Origin: Diaporthe sp. PMI_573
Taxonomy: Eukaryota; Ascomycota; Sordariomycetes; Diaporthales; Diaporthaceae
Length of the DNA stretch: 64,000 bases
Assembly: GCA_021399435.1 (NCBI GenBank)
Contig: JAJTUP010000089.1
Location: 177,465-241,464 of the forward strand
Reading direction: 5' to 3'
Position numbers and translations under genes: made by a program. Within the stretch, counting starts at the first letter, position 1. Each line of letters opens with the position of its first letter. Shown piece by piece: positions 49,201 through 61,629 of this stretch. A model generated the notes under the pieces. That model saw only the letters and a program-made list of their open reading frames with translations. It had not been told where the DNA came from and did no database searches.

Positions 49201-52200
49201 CAGCCCGGCCAGCCGCCTGGCGATGATCCTAGACGACGTCAAGGCCAGCACCATCGTCTGCTCTCCGAAACAAGCAGAGAGGTTCTCGGACAGAGCAGCC
49301 CACACCAACATCATCGTGGTCGGCGGGGATGATATCTGCGAGCAGGCCTACACGGGAGATGATGCCAGGAGCTCGCTCAGTGCGAGCGAGTACCCAGTCA
49401 CACCAGACTCGCTCGCGTACATATTCTTCACGTCCGGATCCACCGGTCGGCCCAAGGGGGTCCTGGTCCACCACAGCGCCATCTGTACGAGCATCCTCGC
49501 ATTCTCGCCGGTCGTCAGGCTATCACAAAACAGCCGCGTGCTGCAGTACTCCTCGTTCTGCTTCGACGCCAGCGTCGGGGAGATCTTTGCGACGCTGAGC
49601 GCGGGCGGCTGCATCTGCCTTCCCGACGACGAGGAGAGGCTCGCGGACGTCGCCCGGTTTATGAACGAGAGCAGGGTCAACTGGGCATTCCTGACCCCCG
49701 TCACCCTCCGTGTCATAGACCCCGGCGACGTGCCCCTGCTCCGGGTGCTCGTCGTCGGGGGTGAGCCGCTGCCGCCGTCGCTCTTCAGGACCTGGGCGGC
49801 GCGGCCGGAGAGGCTTCAGCTTATGGAGGCGTATGGCCCGACCGAGTGTTGCGTGTTCTCCACGATGAATACCACAGTCACCCCTGACACGCACCCGCAG
49901 GATATGGGGTTCGCACTCGGCGGCGCGACCTGGGTCGTCGACCCTCATAATTATCACAAGATCGCCCCCGTGGGCTGCGTGGGAGAACTGGTCATATCGG
50001 GCAACACCGTCGCGGCGGGATACCACAACCTGCCAGCAGGAAGCACGTCCGGCTTCCTCGAGGAGACTCCGAGGTGGTCGGCCATGTTCCCAGACCACGC
50101 CACGGGAGGGGGACGCATGTACCGCACTGGAGATCTCGTCCGCCTTAACACGGACGGCAGCATCCGCTACGTCGCGAGGATGGACAACCAGGTGAACCTG
50201 CGGGGGATGCGGATCGAGCTGGGCGAGGTCGAGTACCACCTGGCGCGATCGGCGGCCGGCGACAAGGCGGCACCCATCGTGGTGGTGTCCAACATGCCGG
50301 GACATCAGCGCGGCGCGGAGAAGAAAGACAAGGCATTCCTGGCCTGCTTCTTCGTGGTTGAGCTCGCCGGCAAGATCGCGCCGGAGCCCCTGCGGATGAC
50401 GAAACAGCGGAGGGAGATCGTGCGGTCCATCGTGTCGTACATGCAGGATAAAGTACCGCCTCACATGATCCCGACCGTATTCATCCCGCTCCCTGGGTTC
50501 CCGGAGAACACATCTGGCAAGGTAGAGCGGCGGGTCCTCGTGGAGGACATACTGGGAGGATTCGATGAGGACGATTTCAAGCATTACAGTGTTTCTGTCA
50601 CAACGCGGGACCCGGATGCGACGCGCACATTGACTGCCAACGAAGAAAAACTGCAGAAAGTCTGGTCACAGCTTCTTGGGATCGACGCCAGCGTCATCAA
50701 GCCAGATGACAGTTTTCTGAGGCTGGGTGGTGATTCTGTTGACGTTATCCGGATGGTTACCATGCTCCGCCAGGAGGGATGGCATCTTAGTCCAATAGAG
50801 ACCCTGGCGGACCCGAGATTGTCTTTGGTGGCTTCTAAGATGACCTTGGTGGCCAAACCGACGACAACAAACGGCGTTACGAGAAACGCCCCCTTCTCTT
50901 TGTTGCGGCGTCTACCCGGCAGACCCAGCGCAGACAGGCTGAGATATGTGGCGGCAAAACAATGCTCGGTGGCTCCGGGAATGATCGAGGACATATACCC
51001 GTGTACAGCCCTCCAAGAGGGCTTGGGATCTGTCAGCGAAAAGGTCCCGGGGTCATATTTCTACCGGCAAGCCTGGTCTATCGGCAAAGATGTTGACGTT
51101 GACCGTCTCGTTGCGGCATATCGCGGCTTGTGCAAGGCCCATCCCATCCTGCGGACCAGGTTCCTCTGCGACGGTGATGGTCGAGCATACCAGGTGGTTC
51201 TCCGCGAGGACGTTCAGATCATGTCTGGGGCCAGTGACGCGGTGGGCAAGCCATGTCGGGAAGAGCCCGGCAGCTTGGTTGGCAAACCGCTTCACTGGGT
51301 GGCGATTCACGTGCAGGAGACAGGCGGGGTGCCTCAACGTTCGAATCAATTTGTGAGGACCATACACCATGCACTATATGACGCGTGGTCTTTGGTGAAC
51401 CTTGAGACAGAGCTCAACGAGAGATACATGGCAGCAGAAGCGTTTGTGCCGCCCGAGGTGACAGATTACACTCGGTTCATCGAGCATATCACACAAGAGG
51501 ACCCGAAACTCGCGGACGAGTACTGGAGACATTATCTAGACGGGGCGAGAAAGACATTGTGGCCCTCGGTGCCCCACGGACACGAGCCTCAGACAAACGT
51601 CTGTGTTACAAAAACCTTCCAACTGGATTGGAGCAAGTCCCGTACCAACATCCAGGATTACACAAAGGCAGCAGTAGCGCGCCTGGCCTGGGCTATACTG
51701 CTGAGAAAACACTCAAAGGACACAGATGTCACGTTCGGCCTTGCCCTCAGTGGCCGCGATGCGCCCATCGAGGGCATCGAAGGGATGACCGGCCCGACAA
51801 ACCTCACCGTCCCGGTCCGATACCAGCTTCTGGACAGGGACGGCCGTGGCCCCGGGATCGCGGACCTGCTCGAAGAAGCTCAGAGTCAGACAAGGGAGAC
51901 GAGCAGGTTCCAGCACCACGGCATGCAGAACATCGCGCGGGTGAGTGGCGAGGCCCGCGCGGCCTGTGACTTCAGGAGCCTGCTCGTCATCCAACCTGCA
52001 CGGCAGCTGCAGAAATGGGCCGAGTCCAGGAATGGGATACTCAGGGAGATTCTTGACGATGCCCCTGCTCTGGTGCACCCTTATCCTCTCATTGTGGAGC
52101 TCTGCTTCCAGAATCACACCGATGATGTGGGGGTATGGGTTCACCACGATGATCGCCTCTTGAATGGTCCGCAGGTCGACCTGATTGTTCGTCAGCTTCA

Positions 52201-54295
52201 CAGAATATTGCAGGCTTTGGTGTCCAGCGACCCTTCCACGGGCATTGACGCTCTAGACCTCAACGACGAGATCAGCCTCGATCACATGAAACGTTTCCAC
52301 GGAGACTCGTGCAGTGATCCTGCCGAGACCAGTATCGTGTCTCTTTTCAGCCACCAGCTAACATTGAACCCAGATGCACCAGCAGTCTCTTCTTGGGATG
52401 GTGAGATGACGTACGCGGACCTGGACACCATGTCGTCTAATCTCGGCACCTATTTGAGAGACAGGCTGAGATTGGTACCCGAGAGCACGGTGGCCATATG
52501 CCTCGAGAAGTCTGTCTGGGCCGTTGTCGCCATGCTCGCCGTCATGAAGGCCGGGGGTGCATACGCGCCGATCGACCCCTCGGCACCCAACTCCTATAAG
52601 AAGATGCTGCTCGACCAGATAGCTTTCGAAACCCGGGACGGTCTTGTCCTGGTGTCGGAAGGCCAGTTCGGCTCGGTACAGCATCTCGTGCGACCAGGAA
52701 CCCAGTTGCTGACCATTACAAAGTCCATGATGGCTAATCTCATCTCGGCACCTCACTGGTTAAACACGGCATCACCCAGCTCAGCAGCCTATGTTCTGTT
52801 CACGTCGGGAAGCACCGGCGTCCCCAAGGGTGTCGTCATGGAACACGGCTCCGCATGCACCAGCATCCTCGCCCATGGCGCCGCATGTAAATTCACCCCC
52901 TCGACCCGCGCGCTGCAGTTTGCCGCCTTCACCTTTGACGCCTCCATCATGGAGATCTGGACCACGCTCGCGTTTGGGGGCTGCATCTGCATGCCCTCGG
53001 AGTCCCAGAGGGTCGACAACCTCGAGCAGTATATGCAGGCCTCACGCGTCACCTGGGCCTTCCTGACCCCCACGGTCAGCGGCCTGATCCGCAGGGAGAA
53101 GGTGGTGGAAGCGTCATCCCTGAGGACGCTGGTCCTGGGCGGCGAGGCGCTCACCGCGGGCAACATCCGGAAGTGGACTATCGCTACCAACGAGGAGCCC
53201 AGCGACATTCCTAACTTGCAGCTCATGAACGGCTACGGGCCGACCGAGTGCTGCGTCTTCACGTGCGTCAACGCCAACGTCATCACGACAACGGACCCTC
53301 GCGACGTCGGGCGCCCCGTGGGTGTGTCGGCCTGGATCGTCGACATCGGCGATTACAACAGGCTGATGCCCTTAGAATGCCCCGGGGAGCTCGTCATAAT
53401 TGGGCCCGCGCTCGCGAGGGGGTATCTGGGCGACCCAGCCAGGACCGAACAGGCCTTCGTGTACCCGCGCTGGGCAGAAGCCCTGCTCGGGGCAAGGACC
53501 AGGGCGTACCGCACGGGGGACTTGGCCTCGTGCGGAGTCGACGGCCACGTCAGGGTCCTTGGGCGGATCGACACCGGCCAGGTCAAGGTGCACGGAACGC
53601 GGGTTGAGCTGGGCGAGATCGAGAGCGCGGTTGTTGCCTGCGCTTCGGCCATGGCGACTGAGGTTGAGGTTGTCGTCGACAAGGTCGAGCCGTCGGCGTC
53701 ATCCGACAGAGGCATTGTGGCTTTTCTGATGGTCGGGGGCCCTCAGGCTTTACCAGTTGATATCCCTTCCTTTGCTGGGAAGCTGTCTTCGCTCATGACG
53801 GCTCGTGTCCCGGTGTACATGGTCCCGAAGCACTTCATTACTCTCTCGCGATTTCCGACCACACCAGCAGGCAAGGTCGATCGGAAAGCACTGCACAAAC
53901 TCGTCAGTGATCTCCACGATGCTCGCGAAGCCATCCTTGTCACCCACCGGACGACACGAGTCTCGTCTCCATCGACAAGAAATAATCCCAAGGCGCAAGC
54001 CGAAGATATCCAAGACGCACGAGAGCTGGTCCTGCGCAACCTCTGGGCCGAGGTTCTCGGGACAGAAGATACAGGTCTCATCACGAGACGAGACGACTTC
54101 TTCATGCTAGGCGGGGAGAGCATCCGGGCCATCCGGCTAGTTGCGGCTGCCAGAGAGAGACATAACATGCGTTTGACGGTGGATGGGATTTTTCGGCACC
54201 CGGTGCTCGCGGATATGGCGTCGCTGATGAGCGAGATCGTGGAGGTGGACGATGGATGGCAGGATGAGCCGTTTGACTTGCTGATGGATGAATGA
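40254..54295 (+). CDS. Four-module nonribosomal peptide synthetase (C-A-T x4), no recognisable release domain
   Basis: Three exons (40254-40654, 40722-45468, 45662-54295) give 4,593 residues. Modules by position: C1 40314-41730, A1 41770-43480, T1 43590-43790; C2 43870-45220, A2 45290-47130, T2 47200-47410; C3 47515-48870, A3 48930-50550, T3 50635-50830; C4 50945-52270, A4 52330-53900, T4 54010-54210. C-domain motifs are MHHALYDN, MHHALYDA, LHHAIYDA and IHHALYDA. Carrier sites are LGGNS, LGGDS, LGGDS and LGGES. My ten-residue A-domain codes, read against GrsA, are DVFSIGEVAK, DTGWVGGITK, DAGFVGAVFK and DAMFVGGVFK; I assign no amino acids. A1 is odd: NELGPSET replaces NxYGPTE. C1 has a reworked entry (MRLSAMQTGLFATS), as in a starter C domain. 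No epimerase, methyltransferase, thioesterase, reductase or terminal C follows T4. The product must be released by another protein or passed on. Confidence 0.95.
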
Positions 54296-55029
54296 TGACG
54301 ATCACGAGTCTGAATCCCCTTACGACCTGCACCTAGCCAGTGTTCTATGTTCTTATAGACTATTTGTATTCTTTGAGTTCCTCTTCTAAGCTGGAACAGC
54401 AATAAGTGTTCTATAAGGACAAGAGATAATGTGTCTTATAAGGACAAGAAATAATGTATCTTTTTAACAATAACAGCGAGATTTACTATATAAGGCTTTA
54501 CATAATAACTTTTTAATTTACTTTTATAAAATAGTGTTTTACTAAATCTTATTATTTTATAGATTAAGTCTTAGGAGTAACTTATTTAATCGTTGCTAGT
54601 ATTAATAGAAATATTGTTAATAAGCTTTTAATTTATTAAAGTTAAATTTTATTAAAATAATATAATCTTTAATTTATATTATTAATTATTATTAAAATAT
54701 TCTTTTATTATTAAACAATAGCTATATTGTAATATTATAATAGTACTATAAACATTTAACTATATTATAATTAATATGCTTACTATTTATAGTTTTATTA
54801 AAACTAGTTTTTACTAACCTTATTTATATAACTATTATAAGGCTATTAATGTTTTCTAGGCCATATACTATAAATATATTTTAAATTTACTATTATTGAT
54901 ATTCTTTTTAAACACTAGGTGTTTAAGTGCTTACCACTATATAAAGGGACTGCCTATATAGTACTTAATAAGTATATACATATATTTATTAAAAACGAAA
55001 TCATATAATATTACTGTAGGGCTAGCTAT
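54296..55029. other. AT-rich decayed repeat region downstream of the NRPS
   Basis: After the NRPS stop there is a short direct repeat (GTTCTATAAGGACAAGAGATAAT / GTCTTATAAGGACAAGAAATAAT type, about 54408-54460). From about 54480 AT-rich RIP-like DNA runs to 55020. Copy C of the dispersed repeat closes the block. No gene. Confidence 0.6.
54893..55010 (+). repeat. RIP-decayed dispersed repeat, copy C
   Basis: Landmarks are ACACTAGGTGTTTAAGTGCT, then CCACTATATAAAGGGACTGC and TATATACATATATTTATT. It is the least decayed of three copies and the best seed for finding the parent element. Confidence 0.75.
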
Positions 55030-56580
55030 TTTACATATATTATAAATGTAAGGGCTGGAATTTAGAAGAGGGCCGAGACTTTTTTGGGGCCCACTGTAGA
55101 ACGGACTTTCCAGTTGGTAGTCTAAGTATTTAGTCTAACACTTAAATAGCCTCATAGCTAGTGACCATACTCGAAGAGTGCATTATACAGTAAGATCCAT
55201 TTGACACAGTCACTGCTAAAATAAACCCCACGGGCTACTACTAGACCCTACAAAGCTTTGGTGTGATTTGGCGAGAGACAACCAGAGCCCATGGCCATGT
55301 TTAAGGCTAGCAAACAGCTGCCATCAACTTCCAAGTCTTCATCACCTCGAGATATATAATACCGCGGCTGATTATCTTTTATGGGAGCCATTCAAGAGAA
55401 GTAGCCTCGGACAGAACTCCTCAGGTAGAACTTGTTAAGCTGGCGAGTAAGTAACGAAACAGAAGGCATGTTCTTATGAGTAGTTAATAGCAACAGCCCT
55501 GGAACATGTGCAAGCAGACACATGTCAAAGTCAGGCAGTATATAGTCTGATTGTGTGAGCGGAGATGGTGCCGCCAGTTGTAGACCGTTAAGGCCGCTTG
55601 GCCAGACTTGATCAATCGTTTGCAGATTTTGCTAAGGACTGCATCATAATTCCCAGGCCATCTTTTTCTCTAGGCAAATCTCGCGCTGTGACTCTGAAAC
55701 AAGTCAGGAGTGGATTAGAGTTTGTCGTGTCCTGGTAGACTTTAGCGGGCCATTGTCTGTATGCCTCTATTTAAACTATACTGTTTTAGGAAAACAATCG
55801 AAACGGCTTATAAAGTAGTTTTATAACTAATGTAAAACGGTTAACTACTAAAGTATGTCTTTATGTAATTTATCGAGCTTTGTTAGAATATAAAGCTCGA
55901 CTAGATTATATATTATACTTAGGAAATCTTTTTTTACATCTTAAGACTTATATATTATTATGAGACTTATATTCATATTATTATTTATTAAAAAACATAG
56001 CTTTTCTTGTCTGGCTGATTACCGGGAGCTTTATTGGGTTTGGCGTTAAGTTTGTAAAGGCTCTTCTTACGGCAGGAGACAAGGTTATTACTATAGTATG
56101 TCTGAAGGTTAGTGCCTTCAGCAGTGTGTATTCGACAGGGTTGCAGTAGGGTGCCTGGAGGCGAGTTGGGACGTTTGAGAATGGTTCGGACAACTTTGCA
56201 TTGAATTTGAGTGGGCTTCTGTCAGCCCTCCTCACAGTCCCTCCGACATTGTCTCACCCGCGGGTATGCGTGGGTTGGCTCTGGTGCGCAGATAGAGAGG
56301 CCGGAAAATTCGGCCCTCAGACCCACCATCTTTGGCTTCAAACAGCCAGCCAACCCTAACCCTGACAGTAACCAAACTGAATACAGATATACTTCAGAAA
56401 CCAGGCTATCAAATGACCTAGGTTACAAACTTTTTGGGTAAGGGAAACGGGTTCTGCAGAGGTACGAAGTTAGGGTCTTAAAATAGCCCAAAAATCGACT
56501 CATGGCCACCAAACTCATCTTTTGGCGTGCACGCCACTAGCGTTAAGTCTAGGGTAACTCCTTGCGTGCAGTACCTATAT
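55030..56580. other. Mixed-composition intergenic DNA
   Basis: 55030-55780 is near-normal composition with no open frame of note, 55780-55990 is AT-rich, and 55990-56580 is again mixed. A minus frame at 55981-56235 (84 codons) shows no known domain. A perfect 12-bp palindrome GGCGTGCACGCC lies at about 56524-56535. No supportable gene. Confidence 0.5.
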
Positions 56581-58480
56581 AAGCGTTTCCGTTTAACAAT
56601 TATATTTAATAATCTTCTAATATTCTAGTTTAAAATAGTTATAGGTCTAAGTAATTAGTCTATTATCAAACTGTCTAAAAAAGAAGAAATATTATATCTT
56701 TTCTCTAAAATGTTTCTAATAAGCATTATAGATATATAAGGACTAGCTTATTATCTTATACTAAGAGTATTTTGGCTATAACTATTTTTTATCTTCTTGT
56801 TTCCTTACTTAAAGTATATATAGTTTCTGGGCTATTTAGTATAGCGGGATTCCTGTAATTGTAATTTATATAGTACTTATATTGGGGCCAATTAAGATGC
56901 TTCTTTTAAGGTATTTTTCAGGGTTAATATTTAGGTATTTATTAATAAAGTCTTTATTCTTAATTATTTAAGTATCATTCTAAGAGTTATCTACTCCTAT
57001 ATACTTAGTGTTTAAATAGTCTAAATTATTATTGTTTATTACTACATTATATAATAATCTTTGTCTTTTTATTACTAGCTGTTATTTTTATGAAAGTTTT
57101 TTAGAAAACTATCTAGAGGCTTCTTTTTTTAAAAATACAGTATATACTAATTATTAAAACAGAAGGTTTAATTAATATTTTTGTATTATTTATTAGCGTC
57201 TACTGTTACCGGGATTTAGGCGTAAATGCGAGGTATCCGAGGTTTAATTAAATACGAAAGATAAAGAAAGAGATTTATAGACTTTCGGCAGGCGGCGGAA
57301 AGCCGAGCTTAAATACACGAAATTTAATTACATAACTCGGATCTTTAACTTATAGGCACACCTATTATATTTACTACTTGTTTAGAAATAAGTAATAAGT
57401 TGTCTAGATTTTTAAGTTTTTACTTATTAAAATAGATTAAATATTTTATATAGAAATTAGGTTAATAGATATAATTAGTCCTGCCTTCTAAGAATATCAG
57501 ATATTATTTATTAAGTAAGTAGCTATATTATTTATATAAAAAAGCTAATATAGTAGAAAAGCTTATATATACATTTCTATAAATTATTATAAGCAATTAT
57601 AAAATATTATATAAAATTATATTAAATAAAAACAAGCTATTAATATTAAACTTTTAGAAATTACTAATAAAATAACTTAAAATAAAATATAAGCTTTTAA
57701 TAATAATATATTTATAAATAAATAGATACATAAAATAAATTAACTAGATTATTAAATAATATATTTAATAATATATTAACTAATTATAGAATAATTAAAT
57801 TAAATTACTACTTTTAGTATAATTTACCTATAATAATATAATAACTAGTGTAACTAAATAGTTACCTTTTTTTATAGTCTATAGATATAAGTTTTAGGCT
57901 TATTATAAAGTTGTGGATAGGTGTTGATAGGTCTATAGTGAATAGGTCTATAAGTAAATAGTGGAGGGCCCGTGGCTAGCGCGGGGCTTGTACTATAAAG
58001 GGTTGTCGCCCTACGGGCGTGGCTTTGCCACACCCTTTGAAGTGATAATTAACCTATATCTAGACTTAATGGAATATCTATTCGGTCTGCACTCTCCTTT
58101 TCTCTTTGCTAATACTTCTTTTTATTATATATAATAAAGCCCAACCAATAAAAGTACTACTAGATAATATAGTTGTAAAATTAGTAAAATAAAAAATAAT
58201 AAAAATTAAATAAATTTAGAAAAATATTTAAGAAAAACTTTTTTTTATATAAAAATAAATCGCTAAATATATAAACTAAAAACGAATTAAAAGATTAATT
58301 TTTAAAAAGAAAAATAAAGTCTATCTTTTTTAACGAAATATTAAAACTAAATAACCTAGCAATAAATTTAACTATAAAAAAAATCAGACTATTTAAGATT
58401 TCTAAAAAACTTTTAGATACTAATTATAAACTTTTATTACCTTAAGAAATAAAATAATATCTAGTTTTTTATATTTTATT
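56581..58480. other. AT-rich RIP-like region with small GC islands
   Basis: Almost featureless AT-rich DNA without usable frames. Two GC-richer islands stand out: about 57200-57330 (starts GTTACCGGGATTTAGGCG, possibly an LTR fragment) and about 57960-58045 with stacked hairpins. Probably decayed transposons. Confidence 0.5.
57999..58036. other. Cloverleaf-like pair of perfect hairpins
   Basis: CGCCC-TAC-GGGCG (58007-58019) and GTGGC-TTT-GCCAC (58019-58031) are adjacent perfect 5-bp stems. They are enclosed by AGGGT (57999-58003) and ACCCT (58032-58036), giving a three-stem fold in a 38-nt GC-rich island within AT-rich DNA. I cannot match it to a known RNA. Confidence 0.5.
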
Positions 58481-58496
58481 TTTAAAACCTATTGGT

Positions 58497-60600
58497 TAGG
58501 CGTAGAATTAAGTATACTCGAAGGGGTTACCGAAGTGGCTAGAAAATAGCTTTAATTTAGTAGTTTATTTGGTCTATTACTTCTGGCTAACCCCTTTATA
58601 GGCGGCAAAGCACCTTAGTAGGGTGTAGCCAGAAGGCTGACTAATCTACAGTATATATAGGCCAGCAGTCGGTCTAAGTATGGCTGCCAAGTAGCTGCCT
58701 GGGATAACTAAGCAGCTATCTGCAGCCAGCCAGCCAGAAGTAGCCAGCTATAGCGGTCTGCTTTAAACCAACGCCTTTAGTTATTGTTATTATTATTACT
58801 ATTACCCATTCCATACTAATAGTTTTCTATTTTTGGCTAATTCCACTAAAAGCACGTTTTTTCTCTATATTGTATATATCTAGTTACGTAATTTATCCTA
58901 TGCTTTATTATATGCTTCGGTCTATATATTCTTTTACTTAAATTATTACTTTATTAGTGTTAATAAAGTATTTTAAAGCTTTATTTAATAATGCCTTTAT
59001 TATAATATCTGCAAAATTGTTATTATTATTTATCTACTGAATCTTATTAATCTCTTATTGTTTGTAGGCCTGGCGAAAAGATATAATATTAATTATAAGC
59101 CTCTTCTTCTTAGTAGTTTCCAGCTTTACCAAATACTTATAAAGCAAGTAAGAATCTATATAGATTACCAGAAATATCCAAGTAATATTTAATTAGTTAG
59201 TAATTAGCTTTAGAATTAATAAAAGAATAAATTTTATATTAAAGCCGTTAATTATTCTATAAATCTTAAAAGTAAAAACACTTTAAGTAACTCTTTTATA
59301 CTTTATAGAGGACCAGTATACAATATTTTCTTATAGCTTATATTATAATATTATATTGTCGGCTTTCTTATTAATAAAGACTATTATAAAGCTGATTTAA
59401 GAGCTAAGGTCTTAATTATTGGCAAAAATACTATTAATAACAATTATTAATTTAGCGGTCTTTAAGTTAATTATAATATATTATAATCCTCTTAATAGAT
59501 TCTTTATTTACTATTTTAAGTATTTATTTAACTTAATATAATTATTTTCATTAAGCATTTAGGCTTAGGCAATAACTAATAGGTTAAATAAAGCCTTAGG
59601 TTAATAAATTAAGGCAAAATAAGCACTATAAGTATATTACTTAAGATACTTTTAAGCAAAGTTATATAACTTTAAATTAATTATTATAATCTTCTTACCT
59701 TAACCCTTTTATTAGAGGCAAATAATACCTTTTAGGATTATTATTAGCTTATTACCATTAAAATTAAGCATCTTTTTTAGCAATAGCTTCTCCTTTAGCT
59801 TATATTATAGCTCTGCCTTAATAATTTTCTTATCCTCAAAAGCTAAAAGCTTTAGTATATCTAGCAGCAGAATATTATCTATCTATATACCTATAATAGC
59901 AATTTATTCTTTCTACTAGTAGATACTAAAAGATATAGATTAAATATTAAGATTTACATCTCTAATTACTTATAGTAATAACAATAATAAATAGTCTACT
60001 AATAAACTCTAGCTTTAATAATTTTATAGAGGGGCTTTACTACTCTTATAATTATACCAGCTAGATACTAAGCCTATATTTTAAAAAAAAGCCGAGCCAA
60101 AATCTTATATAATAGCTCTAACTTTAATTATAGATACACCTATATTACATTATATAGTTTAATACTGGCACTAATAGACTTAATTAGACCGGATACTATA
60201 ATAATAAAAAATTATTAACTAGCCTATTAAATTATAAACAACTATATAAGAATATTTCTCTTATTCTTATTACTATACCCCTAAATAATTAAGCAAGATT
60301 TCTTATAAGAGACTTTAGTTTTTCCCTTTATCTCCCATATTATTTAAGAGTTAAACAGCTAAAGAACACTATAAACCTTTAGGTTAAATTATTTAAATTA
60401 AAAGACACCTTAAGCAATAAAATTATCAATCTCCTTAGTATCTAATATTTTAAAAGGTTTACCAATAGCTATAATTATGCTATCTTAATAAAGCTTTAAT
60501 AATAAAGCATAATTATCCTTCTCCTTCTAAATAAAAAAAGTTATAAATAGCTTTAGCTTATTCTTAGATCTAAGAGATCAGCCTCTTCTTTATAGCAAGC
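58497..60600 (-). mobile_element. RIP-decayed Ty1/copia retrotransposon relic
   Basis: The minus-strand translation of about 58930-59640, ignoring many stops, retains copia RNase H and C-terminal features. These include FALIYQPKALFNLLVIAQAQ-like text, then IDSYLLYKYLVKLETTKKKR, INNNNNFADIIIKALLNKAL and YFINTNKVI. They match the order of the copia 'ADSKSLYD..LVKLGTTQEKR...NPADAMTK...L..FIDTNK' block. Stops are TAA or TAG where the family has CAA, CAG or TGG, as RIP produces. The GC-richer 58497-58800 segment may be LTR or adjacent sequence. Upstream parts toward 60600 are too decayed to assign with certainty. Confidence 0.7.
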
Positions 60601-60617
60601 AGAGTTGTGATAGTTTA

Positions 60618-60732
60618 GTATACAACTATATACCTAGGTATACAGGTATACAAGTATACTGTATACTTTGTATACCTGTATACCTAAGGGTCTTGTATAC
60701 CTGTATACCTGTATACCTGTATACCTGTATAC
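60618..60732. repeat. GTATAC-centred palindromic microsatellite
   Basis: About twelve GTATAC hexamers occur in 115 bp. The last five (60695-60732) are in perfect 8-bp period (GTATACCT). GTATAC is its own reverse complement, so the tract can fold into many alternative hairpins. Confidence 0.9.
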
Positions 60733-60872
60733 AAGTAAATTAAGTTAAGTCTTTTAAAAATATATAAGTTAGGCTATATTATATACTTTTAGACTTTATT
60801 TTTAGTTTTATTTATTTAATTTATTTATCTAATCTATCTATCTAATCTATTTATATAATCTATTTATTATAT

Positions 60873-61456
60873 AGACTTTCTAAGGCTTCTGGCTGATTTA
60901 TCTATTATCTAGACTTTCTAAGGCTTCTAGCCCATCTATCTATTATCTAGACTTTCCAAGGCTGCCAGTCCATCTATCTATTATCTCGGCTTTCCAAGGC
61001 TGCCGGCTCATTTATCTATTATCTAGACTTTCCAAGGCTTCCGGCTTATCTATCTATTATTTAGACTTTCCACGGCTTCCGGCTTATCTATCTATTAATA
61101 AACTATTATCTAGACTTTCCATAGCTTCCGGCTTATTTATCTATTAATAGACTATTATTTAGACTTTTTATAGCTTCCAAAGTTCCGGCTTATATATCTA
61201 TTATTTGGACTTTCCATAGCTTCCGGCTTATATATCTATTATTTGGACTTTCCATAGCTTCCGGCTTATATATCTATTATTTAGACTTTCCAAGGCTTCC
61301 GGCTTATATATCTATTATTTAGACTTTTCATAGCTTCCGGCTTATTTATCTATTAATAGACTATTATTTAAACTTTCCACGGCTTCCGGCTTATCTATCT
61401 ATTAATTGACTATTATTTAGACTTTCCACGGCTTCCGGCTTATCTATCTATTATTT
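60873..61456. repeat. 38-bp minisatellite, about 14 copies
   Basis: The unit begins AGACTTTCCAAGGCTTCC and continues with GGCTTATCTATCTATTATTT. Fourteen copies are visible, mostly 38 bp; four are longer (about 46-49 bp), three of them through an extra AATAGACTATT-type segment. Copies differ by a few bases, with two adjacent copies near 61200 nearly identical. The array ends about 190 bp before the start of the nine-exon gene at 61648. Confidence 0.92.
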
Positions 61457-61629
61457 AGACTTTCTAAAGCCTATAGTAAGTGTTTATAGTAGCTTGAAAT
61501 CAAACATAAATATAGAGGCTATTCCTTTCTTTCTTTCTTTTCTTTTTTCCTTCCTCTCTATCGTTTTATTATCGATTCAACACATCTTACCTACTACTCT
61601 ACTACTTAAAACACACTTATATCTCTTAC

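Noticed and set aside
40254..54295. Naming the amino acids or the product of the NRPS
   Set aside because: Fungal A-domain codes are poorly predictive and I cannot run a database comparison; codes are reported without assignment.
58930..60600. Possibility of an active retrotransposon
   Set aside because: The copia-like frame is full of stops typical of RIP and cannot encode a working polyprotein.
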